Below are positions 13,301 to 24,652 of a stretch of 64,000 bases of DNA, piece after piece. The first letter of the stretch is position 1; each line of letters starts with the position of its first letter. Below the pieces are notes generated by a model, which ran no database searches, was not told the origin of the DNA, and was given only the letters and a program-made list of their open reading frames with translations. A program made the position numbers and the translations under genes. Source of the stretch: Polytrichum commune (Eukaryota; Streptophyta; Polytrichopsida; Polytrichales; Polytrichaceae); contig OX485804.1 in the NCBI GenBank assembly GCA_950295325.1, positions 19,778,001-19,842,000 on the forward strand, in the 5' to 3' direction.

Positions 13301-16300
13301 TGTTTCTTAGTGAATTTCCTTTGAGATTGATTCTGTCATGATTGTGGTTATGCAGGTATCAAACCCAAGCATCTTGTTTCTTGATGAACCAACTAGTGGT
13401 CTGGACAGTCGAGCTGCCCAAATTGTGATGCGCGGTGTTGTTAACATTGTTGGTTCAGGGCGCAGTGTTATCTGCACCATTCATCAACCTAGTCGACGCC
13501 TCTTCATGTATTTTGATCACTTGATGTTATTGAAGCGCGGAGGTGAGGTTGCATACTTCGGACCGATCGGAGAAGGAGCAAATGAGCTATTGGTATGTTC
13601 ATGCAATCCAATAACCTGTTACATGTTACAATATTTTCACTAAATTGGACAGAGCAACACAAGTTCACCAATACCAATCATCTAAAAGTTGATCATCGAG
13701 TCCTCATTTGCTCCCCTGATTTCATTTCAGTCCAGAGGAAACCTATCCAACTCTCATCAATCGAACAAGCTTCAGTCCTCAAGTGATTCCCAAACTGCTT
13801 CTCTTCCCTAAATCATCGAACACATTATATGCAAACATTTGGTCTGGTCAACGGGTTATATTTACATTATAATTACATCTCCACAAACTCCCAGTTTTCT
13901 CGTATACCGTGACCCTCCTCGAATAATAGCGAAACATTTTGATGCGTACTTTTAATCAAAACGTTGCTATTGTACACATTTGTTTGTTTCAAATACTTCA
14001 ATTTTTTATGAAGACCCTAATGGTGCTCTTTTGGTTTTTATGGTACAATAAAGTGCTCGACTTAACTCTAAATTGCTTAGCATCAAGGTATTGGTGATGG
14101 AGTTTGCATCTCAACAGTATTTCCACACAACCCTGGTCCATAGAGATATTAATTGGATCTCTAAGTTTGCACTATGATTGTGGAAATAAATTCATTTTTG
14201 ATATCTGAATCTCAAAACCTACGTTTACTTTTAGAACTATTTTCAATCACTTCCTGGAGTGAGGGAGTGTTCGGTGAACCAAAATCCAGCATCATATATG
14301 TTGGAGATTATTGGAGCTGGCATTGGACATACAGCTCAACGGGACTTTGGAATTGATTATCTGAACAGCTCTTTGGCTCAAAGAAACTGTGAGTTTTGTG
14401 AATCTTCATGACCTCCATAAATTGCAGATTATTTTCTTTGTACATCACATTTATTGTTTAGATTTCATTCCAGGCGGCTCTAAGTGCCTCATTGTTCCAT
14501 TTTCTTTTCATTAAATAAGCCACCACTAATCTGGTTGATACTTGGAATCAAATAGAATCTGGTTTTCCATGATAAATAATTAATATAGTAGCCGTTTCAA
14601 ATTTTGCAAACAATCTTTCTACTGTTAATCTCGATTGCCAATGTCCAACTCATGCAAGCAAACGTTATCTCTTTCTTAAACTGTTGCATCTGAGAAGGAT
14701 GGCCTGGTTATTGAAGGTCTATTACTGTGTTAATTGCAGTTGAGGAACTTGAGGTACTCAGGTATGGGAAGGGGAAGCTTGGTAAAGAGCCTCTTGTAAG
14801 AGGATATGGTGCAACATGGTCGCTTATGTGTATAGTTGTTGTGAAGCGCCAATTCAGGACATATTGGCGAAATATTTCTTACAGGTCAACCTGTTCTCCA
14901 GTTTGATAGTTGTGCCTTGTGACACCTGGTTATTTTCATACTAAGAGCCACTTTACACTATGGCCAAGGGCCGTGACCATGGAATTGTGAGGGCCAAACT
15001 TATAAAATAGTTTAACAAATTAGAAGATTCTGTGGAGATGCACGCAAACTATCTCAATTTACACAGCTTTGAAATTCTTCAGTTATTGACTGGTGTGTGT
15101 GAGTTGCCTTGGTTGCAGTTTTGGGCGAATGATGTTGGTGGTCATACTTGGGCTTATTTTAGGAAGCACATTTTGGCAGGTGTGCACGATCTAATACTTT
15201 TGACTGGTTTTGTGCATAAGATAGTTGATTCTTATCTTAATTTAGAACATGAGCCTAGTTGATGTATCCCTTGCTCACTAGTTCTGATTATAATTTAGTT
15301 TTAAACCATGCATTCACGAACTTTGTTTGGTAAAAGATTTGCAGAGTTTAAGTGTGCATCATTTCTCTGGCAGATAAAATATGATACTACTCCTGGCTTG
15401 GTGTCTCGGATGGGCCTAATATATATAGCAGTGGTGATGGTAGCTGTGTCAAATGCAAACAACGTCATCCCTCAAGTAATGATCAATTATTTTCTGACAC
15501 TAGCACTACAATAGGTCTTTCAACATGTTAAAATACCGACTAATTATATCATAACAATATGAACTGCCAAACATAAAGTTTTGAAGGATCTTATGAGGGT
15601 ATGATTTTGGTCTTACGATATTGCTTGAAATGTCAAATGTTCTTTGTCCAGGTAAATGCAGAGCGAGTAGTATACTACCGTGAGCGTGCATCCAATATGT
15701 ATCCGGTCTTATTTTATAGCCTATCTTGGACTTTAGCAGAGGTACATAAGTTTTCCATTCATGTATCAGAGTGAATAAATTATCTTCATGTGTCTTATGC
15801 AATGCAAAATTTGATAAATATTATGGGGGGATAAGAATGGAAAAATAATCACCTCCCCATGATTATTTACTTGGTATTCATGCCCATCGGGATCGTTTTA
15901 CAATGGGAATGTGAGGTTGAGAGAAAAATGTTTTTTTCCACTGAAGTTGTATGGTACCTCGTGACTATCCCACAATGTGATATCATATGATCTGTAAAAT
16001 TGTGGTCTACTTGAAGAGAATAGGCAGGATCTTATTATAATTGGCAAGATGGATGGCAGATTCCTTACCTTTGCGTTTCGACCCTCCTTTTTTGTTCGGT
16101 ATGTTTCACAATGGGCGGAGTGGCTACGAATTCAGGACGTAATTTTTTTGAGTTTTGGTTCATTTTCTTCGAATACTCCGCCTCCATCACGTTCTTTGGT
16201 ATTTTCCTGGCAATGTTGACTCCAAATGCACAGGTCAGTAACTCACTTGCTACATAACTTGGATCAAGACTTCCAGATGCAGTAGCAGCCTTCCTAATTG

Positions 16301-17236
16301 CACCTAATTGCAATAATGTTTGTGTCGTCTGCATGTCACACTTGGTGCATTCATTTTTGTTTATATTGGTGTAGGAACAAACAATAATCAGATGCTTGGT
16401 TCCAATGATTGACTTTGTTGTGTTCACTGCACTCCCAAAAGTTTACACACGATCTATGAATGAAACTTGTGCCTATGTCAATGTCAAGAACTATGTCATA
16501 TCCAGACACCAATTGAATGAAATGATGTTCAAAACAATCAAACAAACAATTCATAATTTGTTCTTGTTCTGCAGGTTGCAACAATCATCATTCCAATAAT
16601 TGTAAATTTCTGGTTAGTCTATATACTCATCCCAGTCTATCAAGATTTTTTCAAAGTGAGTAGGTGCTTCCACTTTGTGAGGATTATACTTCATTGGAAA
16701 CATGCGTTTCCATGTTATATCAAATTTGTTTTCCGCTTCTGAGATGATAGAATTATAACTGTGGAGAGCAGACAATCATTTATACCCAGATTGTAAATAA
16801 ATGATTAAAAAGCTATTCTCAAAAAGCACTATATTCTTGAAAATCATTCCATAGATTTGTTATGTGTTGAAACAGGAACATGACATCTGGGTTTATGATT
16901 CCAAAGAACAAGATCCCGCAGTTTTGGATTTGGCTGTATTGGGTAAACCCAACACAATACACCATAAACTCTTTGACAGCCATTGCTTTCCATTGTGATG
17001 TGGAGGTTCCCCCATGCAATGCATGTGTAGAGCTGAATCCCGCAAGTTGCCCAGATTGCAATTGTGTTCGTGTCACCGATGAAGGTAATTTATTGGCTTG
17101 GTTCATTATGCGGGATAGTATGTCATTAGATTACCCATCACGTTATAGGAACATGGGAATGTTAGCTTTCTTTAATGTGTTGTTTATGTGTGCTGGTGTC
17201 ATAGCTCTCAGATTTATGAAATATGACAGAAGGTAG
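4371..17236 (+). CDS. Full-size PDR/ABCG transporter with PDZ-like insertion
   Basis: Exons: 4371-4497, 4568-4646, 5065-5309, 5913-6108, 6245-6407, 6844-6921, 7056-7230, 7970-8042, 8674-8909, 9230-9364, 9611-9772, 10031-10123, 10277-10451, 10869-11023, 11222-11404, 11674-11859, 12021-12238, 12589-12712, 12850-12960, 13356-13592, 14235-14388, 14740-14884, 15119-15179, 15374-15475, 15652-15741, 16060-16233, 16575-16612, 16876-17236. From 4568 every junction keeps phase; the first exon is less certain. The total is about 1,425 aa plus a missing N-terminus, the usual PDR size. NBD1 has Walker A GPPGCGKSS, signature VSGGERHRV, Walker [11 protein letters not shown], and the LLQP variant in place of the H-loop His, as in plant PDRs. 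A PDZ-like segment follows (8674-8909), then TMD1. NBD2 has [29 protein letters not shown] and TIHQPS, then TMD2. The order NBD-TMD-NBD-TMD defines the full-size ABCG/PDR class, which exports lipids, hormones and secondary metabolites across the plasma membrane. The substrate is unknown. The intron after 6108 is GC-AG. Confidence 0.9.
14944..15000. mobile_element. Truncated Tourist-like MITE end in a transporter intron
   Basis: TAA followed by GAGCCACTTTACACTATGGC matches the left end of the element at 34446 and, more loosely, those at 54244 and 56879. It lies in the intron 14885-15118. No matching right end is visible, so only a terminal fragment remains. Confidence 0.45.
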
Positions 17237-17970
17237 GATAGGTCGCTGTATTTGTCTTGTCGCTAAGCAACACGAGGCTAGGGTTCTCAGAACTTGGTAA
17301 GAACTCTCTTTTGTGCTTTTCCATTTTTGATAGTGTCATCCATATTGCACGTAGATGATAATTAATATGGGGGCTCCTTGATTGATGAACTGTGTAATCT
17401 TCTAAAAGATTTGTAATTCTAAAGGTGTTGACCTTGAAGAAACATAATTTTTGTTGGAGTGATCTTGATATCTACTTACCAACCATTGGAATAGTATGAG
17501 TCGCTCCCGTACCATAAAGCACAAGCATAAAGAAAAAGAAAAAGAGTTCTGGAGTTGGACCATCTGCTCTATTTGTTTCTTGAATTGTGCTTCTTCAAAT
17601 AAGAGGATTTGAAATTAATAAACATACTCAAAATTTAATCGAAAAAAATATAGTTTTGATAAGAGTGCTTTTTTCAATTTCTGGGCTTTATTTTATCTTC
17701 TTCAGCCTGCCGCAAACCATAGCCATAGCTCCTGTCGCATATCTTGGGGCAATTACATGTCACATGATAAATAAATTCTATTGATATGATTTTGATTATG
17801 GATGCAAGGCTTTTTTTTAATAAATTACCATCATCCTCCAGCCTCACTTGTCCTTCTGGCTATGATACTTACCCATACTATCACTTACTATGAACCTAAG
17901 GAATATGCATAACCATATTGTGCTGACATGGAGTGCTATAGGAATTATTACAGCTAACCTTGAGAGCACA

Positions 17971-18351
17971 CTACACTAAATATGATATTTAGTGTGATAT
18001 GGTATTTAATGTCACTATGGTAACTTTTCGGATGACCCTTCTTATGAATAAGTGAGCAAATATTGTCACGGATGATGGATGAGTTCATCCATTGGCCAAA
18101 ACCCTACCTTCTCTTGTCAGCAACTTGTGATGAAATATTGTCATGGATGATTGAAATTTGGATGAAAACCCACTTGGTAAGTGACAGTAATTGCAACACT
18201 GTAAATCTATAACCCCCAAAAAAGTCTACAAGGAATAAAAAAGAATGTTGGCTTAACAGTGAGTGTTGGTGACACTATACCACGGTTTACGACTAGTATT
18301 GAGCAAGACAATTAGAATTGGTGGCATTGTATAATATGACATTTGGTGTAG
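17971..18351. mobile_element. ACACTAAA-type MITE, copy 1
   Basis: The left end is a perfect palindrome: ACACTAAATAT (17973-17983), G, ATATTTAGTGT (17985-17995). The body shares long blocks, such as GATGGATGAGTTCATCCATT and AAGTGACAGTA, with elements at 39501 and 53257 in the same orientation. The right end is decayed (ATTTGGTGTAG). There is no coding capacity. Confidence 0.8.
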
Positions 18352-19488
18352 CATTTCTAAATTCAAAAAGTTTTGATCCTAGTTAAGAATTTTTTTTTAT
18401 GAGAAACGTCAAATTCCCATTGACATAACAATAATCGGCTGAGTGATCAAGCTAGGTGGGACTAGAAATATGTCATGTAAAGTGCTAGAACTATATCTTA
18501 TAGATGCTTGTCTAAGCAAATTCAATCTAATAAACTGTGAGTCATTCAGGTGAAGCATTGTCATTGAATATTAGTATAATGGAACGTTTGATAGCAAGTT
18601 GAATAATGTTATGGAGAAAAAAAAGATTGGGAGCAGGAAAAATTGTTGCATTTAGATGGAGATGTAGAAATGCGAGGCCTACCAAACACATTGCCTCTTT
18701 CTATGGATCTCACATCACGAGTCTCCATAAAATTCTATGAGATGTTGTTACATTCGATCGATGGAAGTTATTTTGTAGTCCATGGCTCTTCTCCACAATG
18801 GATCGCCACTTGCAATTCTAAAAGTGGTGGACTCCTTGTAATCAATAGCAAGGCGGGCTTGGTACTCCCACAGTTGCTCATTTGTGAATTGTTGTAGGCG
18901 GTCATTTGAGGGCTCTGAAGGTGCCACACAATTTGACAAGGGAGCATGTTCTTCAAAGGAGTATGCGTTTGAAGTAAGGTAGATGTGTCTAAATCGGTTA
19001 CTTAATATCATAGTCGGACATCTTTATTTGAGTGGTATGTGTTCAAAAGAGATTCGATGACATGCTCAAAAAATGTTATTAACCATACTTGGCTTAGTTG
19101 TTAACATAGTTGAGGGAACCTTGATGACCATTTAATGAGCAAGAATATCTTCACTTTGGTAGACTTTATGATGTTTAACTTAACATTGTGTTACGCTAAC
19201 CATAACGGAAGTATGAACTGAAGTTAAATTACCCTCAAACTTAAGCAAAGACACCCACATATGTGAACCCTACCTTATTACCAAGTTTTGATAGGGCCGA
19301 TAGATTCGACATGTTACCATAATGTAGTACTTATCTATTTTGGCGGTTTATTAATATAGCACACCCCCTTGGTAAATATTTTAAGAAAGAAAACCCACAG
19401 ACATACACATTACCAATACACCCCCTCGATAAATATATTAGGACAAAAAAAACCACATACAAGAACTACACGAACACAATTACTCAAT

Positions 19489-19822
19489 CAAGGAATGATG
19501 TTCTAGTGGTGGGCACTAGGAGATCTATACAATGCTTCCAGAAAGACAAAGCACTTGATTCTTACTTGAAAGTATTGAGTTTATCATTGGTGCCAAAAAA
19601 AATACACCAAAATGAATTGAGAGTGCAAGTAAGAAGACCTGCACGGTGATGCTTAGAGCTTTGAAAGACCAAGAAGCTTGAACCTCCAAAGATTTGGGGT
19701 TAGCAATCCACGGAGATTTGATATTACCTAAAGTGGTGAAGATCGAGGAATGATATTCTAGTAGTGGGCACTAAGAGCACTAGTATACAATGCTTGCAAA
19801 AAGACAAAGCACTAGATTCTTC
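19489..19822. repeat. Direct repeat of about 75 bp, two copies
   Basis: 19489-19563 and 19745-19822 are near copies: AGGAATGAT, TTCTAGT, GTGGGCACTA, ATACAATGCTT, AGACAAAGCACT, GATTCTT. They start about 256 bases apart. No known element is recognised. Confidence 0.6.
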
Positions 19823-20239
19823 CCTCCACAACAAAGTCTAACCACAACCACAAAATACACACAAACCAGAGTCTATTGCATGCAAGTTGATAACACCGAG
19901 ATCTTGGCATAGTCTTCAACGTAACCTGTAGTGGATAAACACTCTACAACACACACATCCAAAGAAGAGTGCAAACTTGAATTAAGAAAAATGCCAGCAA
20001 ACGTACTACATCTCCTATCGCAAACTTTGTGTGCACTATGCACTGAGGAACCGGGCTTGACACCGCCTTCTATATGTGGTAGCCCACATCACCTACCACC
20101 TACACCCAGGGGCTCCACTCATTTCTTCCCTTCTACAACCCTCATCATCCACGACCACTTGTTGCCCTTCCACTATCCAACATTCATTGGTTGGTAGATA
20201 AAACAATGAACATGTGTGAAAGCTACTACACTAAAACCT

Positions 20240-20375
20240 ACTTGGAAATCTCCGGAGCAAGTTCTTGTAGGTGCATTGGGATAGCTGGACGTGTCCGCTA
20301 TAACCGAGGGAGCTTTACCCGGGTTTTAGGGAAGTCTTTGGTTATTTGCTAATGTCAAGTGGGGAGGGGGCATTA
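20240..20375 (+). repeat. Dispersed repeat, one of an inverted pair
   Basis: This segment matches the reverse complement of about 46090-46215. Shared blocks include AATCTCCGGAGCAAGTTCTT, GCATTGGGATAGC, GGAGCTTTACC and GTGGGGAGGGGGCATTA. The copies are 26 kb apart in opposite orientation. Type unknown; possibly the end of a larger mobile element. Confidence 0.65.
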
Positions 20376-20688
20376 TTTGGTTAAGAAAAAGTACAAATAA
20401 ATAACAGTCCTTGGCATCGCCTGACGAACCATCGGTCCACGGACGAGAAACAGTAAACGGACGTAGACGTCGGGTTTCGAAGCCACGTGGCAGACGAAAG
20501 CATTGCGAGAGTAGTAGATAAGTCGCTCACCTCGCGGAAGATTGAAGGAAGGAAATGTGATGGCCTTGCCTTGAACTCACACCTCCGTAGACGGCAATTC
20601 AGATGCTGGAGTGGAGATTGACCTAATTCCCCGCCAATTCGAGGCAGAAGAGGCCACTCCACACGGATAATTGCTGCTGCAGGTGTAG

Positions 20689-20711
20689 AGTAGTAGTAGT
20701 AGTAGTAGTAG
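20689..20711. repeat. (AGT)n microsatellite
   Basis: About seven AGT units, roughly 90 bases upstream of the candidate start exon at 20799. Confidence 0.85.
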
Positions 20712-20798
20712 GAGAGATTGCAATGACGAACAAGTAAATGAAAATTGGCAATTGAGTAGTTCATTCATCGTTTCCGAGCTCGGAGGTGAGCGGTGGCT

Positions 20799-20885
20799 AT
20801 GGCGATAACGATGACAACAATGACAATGCAGTTTCCCAAATGGGTAACATACGGAATCAACCCTAAAACTCTGCCACTTCATAAG
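20799..20885 (+). CDS. Candidate first exon, transit-peptide-like
   Basis: An ATG in GGCTATGGCG context opens 29 codons beginning MAITMTTMTMQFPKWVTYGI and ending before a strong GTATGT donor in phase 0. The Thr/Met-rich, uncharged start resembles a plastid transit peptide. The next same-strand gene (24653 onward) lacks a start codon and begins at a stroma-like site (RVTCATA), so this could be its first exon across a 3.7-kb intron. However, the phase of the 24653 exon does not match directly, so at least one intermediate exon would be needed. It may instead belong to another transcript. Confidence 0.35.
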
Positions 20886-21284
20886 GTATGTGGGGGTTAT
20901 TCGGTTAATTTTCTTGTTCTCCATTTTTTCATTCATCAGATTTACGTCCTGAAATTTGCGTTGCATTAGCAAGTCTATCTATAATGAAACACCGTCAAAA
21001 AAATTCGGATTGAAATTCGGCCTGCCCTTTATTTAGTTATGGATGTCGGAAGTGCACATAGGTCCCCAATTGTGCTGACTACTGAGTGTAGACTAGTTAA
21101 TAAAACTTGAAGAAGAAGACTTAGTCCAATCTCTTTTGAGCATGTGCCTTTATGGTGGTTGTTATTCTATCCACACCCAGACACAGACCATTCAATTATA
21201 AATGTCCGAGCAAGAAAAGTAACCGAGTAACACTTGCATACCTTATTAAGGTAGTCGTGCGTTATTTGGATACTTTTCTCTATG

Positions 21285-22265
21285 CACACACTTCTCATAG
21301 GATATGAAACACACAATTAGTGCGAGATTAGTATTTACCAATTCCAAATTGTGCCCGTAGCCATTTGCCTCATCATTTTTGGAGCTCATATGAATAACTT
21401 GTTCATTATCAAAGTGAAGATTCTTGTGCTCATTAAGTGTTCATAGAGGTCCCCACAATCGTGTTGACTGTTTAGCATAGTGCAGAGAACATTTTTTGAG
21501 CACATAGTCGAATCTCTTTTAAACACTTGTCTTTCTGGTGTCTGTTCTCAAATTCACACCTAACTACATGCCACTCGAATGTAGGTGTTCAAATTATTGC
21601 TATGTTCGATTTAGGCACATGTACATTAGCTCCCATTGAGTGGTTTTCAAATTTGTACAGAAGGATGATGAATGGGAGGGAGGGTTGGGAACACTTGCAG
21701 GATCAGCACTTTGAGATGGTGAAGGTGAACAATGCCAAGTCGATTCAGGGGCAGAGACTCCACTTTCATTGTAGTTCGGGTAAGCTTTTTGATTAAGCTC
21801 TCCTTCTGCCTCACATTTTCAAGAAGATGAAGAAGTTTGCCATATCCACGCACACTTCTGTGGTTATTTTTCCTCCTCTTTCTCAACTGATCATTTTGTT
21901 GAATCTTCTCCTTTCTAACGTAAGTGGGCCTTAAATGGACACTCTTGGCTCTGCACCCATTTCTCTTAGGATATGGAATATACAGTCAGTGCGAGAAGAT
22001 TAACAAATCCAAATGAGCCATGGCTTTATCCATTTTCCTTATAATTCTAAGCTCGTATGAATGTCTCATTCATTATCAAAGTGAAGATTCTTGAGCTCAT
22101 TAAATGGTCATATAGGTCACCCCTTCCCCCAACTATGTTCAACTCAGAATAATCAACGAATTTTGAGCACAAAGTCCAATCTCATTCATACACATGTCTT
22201 TTTGGTATTTTGATCCACATCTAACCATACTGCACTCAAATACAAGTGTCTGAGTAAGAAATGTA
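21285..22265 (+). repeat. Dispersed 315-bp repeat, two copies here
   Basis: Copies at about 21285-21600 and 21950-22265 share GGATATG, then AGCTCATATGAAT or AGCTCGTATGAAT, GTGAAGATTCTTG, and a conserved block reading AATCTC followed by CACATGTC or CACTTGTC. A third full copy is at 40895-41205; partial copies lie at about 21055-21235 and 56720-56840. No terminal repeats or coding potential are seen. Confidence 0.6.
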
Positions 22266-24183
22266 ATCAAGTAAAGTCTGCATTCCTTAACCCTTAATGT
22301 CCCTGGAAACCACATTGTGGTTGCCACACCATTCATCCAACACCCGTAGCAACAGTTGGAGGTCCTTTTTGAGAGGAGAATAGTTTTTTTGCGGGGAGTC
22401 TGCAAGGTTCATTTTCATAATGATGTTTTGAAAAGTGCATTTGAGTTTGCCATGATACTGATGGTCCTCCATTGAGATCATGACCAACCTCCCAACCAAT
22501 GAATAGGTTTCGTGAAAATTCATGAAAATTGTTGACGAAATCCTCGAATATTGCTTATCTCCAAATGTTTATCCCAAATAGTGTTTTGGGAATTATTTTC
22601 TCTATTCACACAACAACAAAAACAAAATAGTTGAATTTACTTAAGTTTTGATTTTCAAAGCATTTAACTTAAATAATTCTTGAGAAATATTTTATCATTT
22701 TGAAACAAAAAGTCATAATTCAACATTGTCTTTGGTGATTTGAATGACAAGTTTTCAATTTCAATTTCCATCAACAATGTTGTTCCAAATGTTGTTCACA
22801 CTTTATACATATGATCATATTCTTTTATGCACAGTAAAATATGTCGTAAGCTTTAATAAGTTGAACATGTCTACAAAATATCTAGGTAAGCTTTATGTCA
22901 TTTCCATTTATGAAGTTTTTCTTAATTTTTTGCTATTAAAAATGCTTACACGAGTTCATGACATTATTTGAAGAACCCACCCATACAAATGTCTTCTTTC
23001 ACTTTGTGTCAACAATTTTGCTTCAAGAATGTTTTCATAGAGGAAACTTGTATGTCTTACTTTATTTTCAATCTTGAAAATACATAAAACCTTAGGATTA
23101 AGAAGGTTTAAAGGCTTAAGGAAACGTCATCTCATTAGCAGAACTACACCAAAGTGTGTGGGCCTTAGGAGGTCACTCCTCTTGATTGGACACCTACATT
23201 TGAGTGGTTTATGGCAAGCTTGGAGTTGAGAATGGACACAAAAAAGACATCACGTGCTACAAGGAGATCGGGCTATGTACTCAAAATCCATAAACACTGT
23301 TGTAGTTGTAGATCTAATTGTCAACATCACAATTGGGAGGGTTCATGTGATTGTTTAAAGTGAAGTACGCTTTGCATCTCGCAAGACTCCGAGGAGTCTG
23401 AAAACTTGAAATGACAATCTGCATGACTCCTCGCAATTGCGAACAGACCAGATGATGAGACAATTCTTGAGCCAATCCAACGATCAGATCAGAAATGTAT
23501 GTGGAGTTGGAAGTGCCCACAATAGAATAAGACCTCAAACCTTAGAGGTCCTCTCTGTGAAGTTGGTCCTCCCTTTGGAAATCCTGCATTGCATAAAAAA
23601 TTATCATGGTTTTGGAGGATCCCCAAGTGGGAAGGATGTTTTCTGTACTAAACTGGATAAGCTTGAGGGTTTGGTCTTACCGCTTCTGGTTTCTTGTGTC
23701 GAAATTGAGGTCTTAGTACATTTACTATAAATTTAATTTGCTTGAGTCATGCCGTTACTTCTAGAGATTAGCAGCAGAAACTCAAAACAAGGATCCACTG
23801 TTGGGAACTGATGGAACTGATGAAGATTCATCAGCGGGGATGTCACATTTTCAAGAAGAAGAAAGAAATCGTTTCCCATATCCCCACCCTAAATCGCCTC
23901 ATGTGCTGGTTGTGATAGAGTTCCACATTGCACTTGTGCCCTCAGAATATACTTAAGCCTTGTGAGCTCATTCTCTTTCTATTTAGGCTCAAGGAACAAA
24001 TCCCCAAGAAATGGGGTCCACAAGTTGAGGAGATGAATGCCAAGCATAGTCAAGTGGCAAGCTCCTATTAGTCACTCCTGAACACATTATGAACCTACCT
24101 CAAGACATAAAGCCCTTGCAGTCACATTCTCATATTTAGGCTTAAAATTTGTGAAATATTCTCGTACATGGCTTTTGATGCTT

Positions 24184-24520
24184 GCATCAAAGTGCCTTGG
24201 ATTCCTGATCTCACAGAACACTCTTATGAAGCTTAGGAATGTAAAGTTGTTCTCAAATGACTCTTGATGGTTGATTCAAAGTGCCTTGGATCCTGGTCTC
24301 ACAGAAACTCTCAAGGAGCTTATGAATGTTATGCTCTTCTTAATTGGCATCAAAGTGCCTTGATTCCTGGTCCCACATAACACTCTTATGAAGCTTATTA
24401 ATGTGATGATGTTCTCAAATGGCTTTTCATGCTTGCATCAAAGTTGCCTTTGATTCCAGGTCGCACAGAACACTCTTATGAAGCTTATGAATGCTAGGCT
24501 GTTCTCATGTGTTATTCAGA
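24184..24520 (+). repeat. Tandem repeat, four degenerate units of 77-87 bp
   Basis: Units start near 24184, 24274, 24348 and 24435. Each carries TCAAAGTGCCTT, a GATTCC or GATCC motif, TCTCACAGAA-type sequence, CTCTTATGAAGCTTA and GTTCTCA. The array ends about 130 bases before the first confident exon of the following gene. Confidence 0.75.
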
Positions 24521-24652
24521 AAATTGACAGAGAAAAGATGAGCAATGTGGCCTTTCAAGAATTCAAGGTTTCTACTTCGTCAACATGTAGATTGCAAATG
24601 TAATGTTTTATAGCTTATTGTCTCACAGTTTTTGCATCCATGGGTTGACCAG

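Larger units (their letters stand above)
17237..20798. other. Transporter 3' region and intergenic DNA with repeats
   Basis: The 3' UTR of the transporter follows the stop at 17236. I see no further exon I can defend. The stretch contains a MITE (17971-18351), a direct repeat (19489-19822), a dispersed repeat (20240-20375) and an AGT microsatellite. A minus-strand open frame at 18748-19011 has no recognisable motif. Confidence 0.5.
20886..24652. other. Repeat-rich stretch, possible large intron
   Basis: No coding exon supported. It contains two copies of a dispersed 315-bp repeat (21285-22265) and a tandem array (24184-24520). A further segment (23330-23560) resembles, at low identity, 43960-44110; both include GGAAGTGCCCACAATAG. 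Confidence 0.5.

Noticed and set aside
18643-19011. Overlapping plus and minus open frames of 84-87 codons
   Set aside because: No motif, no splice context, and equal length on both strands; probably chance.
20355-20372. Polypurine tract of an LTR retrotransposon
   Set aside because: No long terminal repeats, primer-binding site, or gag/pol reading found around either copy.
20577-20972. Minus-strand open frames of about 130 codons
   Set aside because: They translate the AGT microsatellite (as Tyr or Leu runs) and have no family character.
24184-24520. CRISPR-like array
   Set aside because: Units are contiguous, degenerate and 77-87 bp without unique spacers; the genome is eukaryotic.
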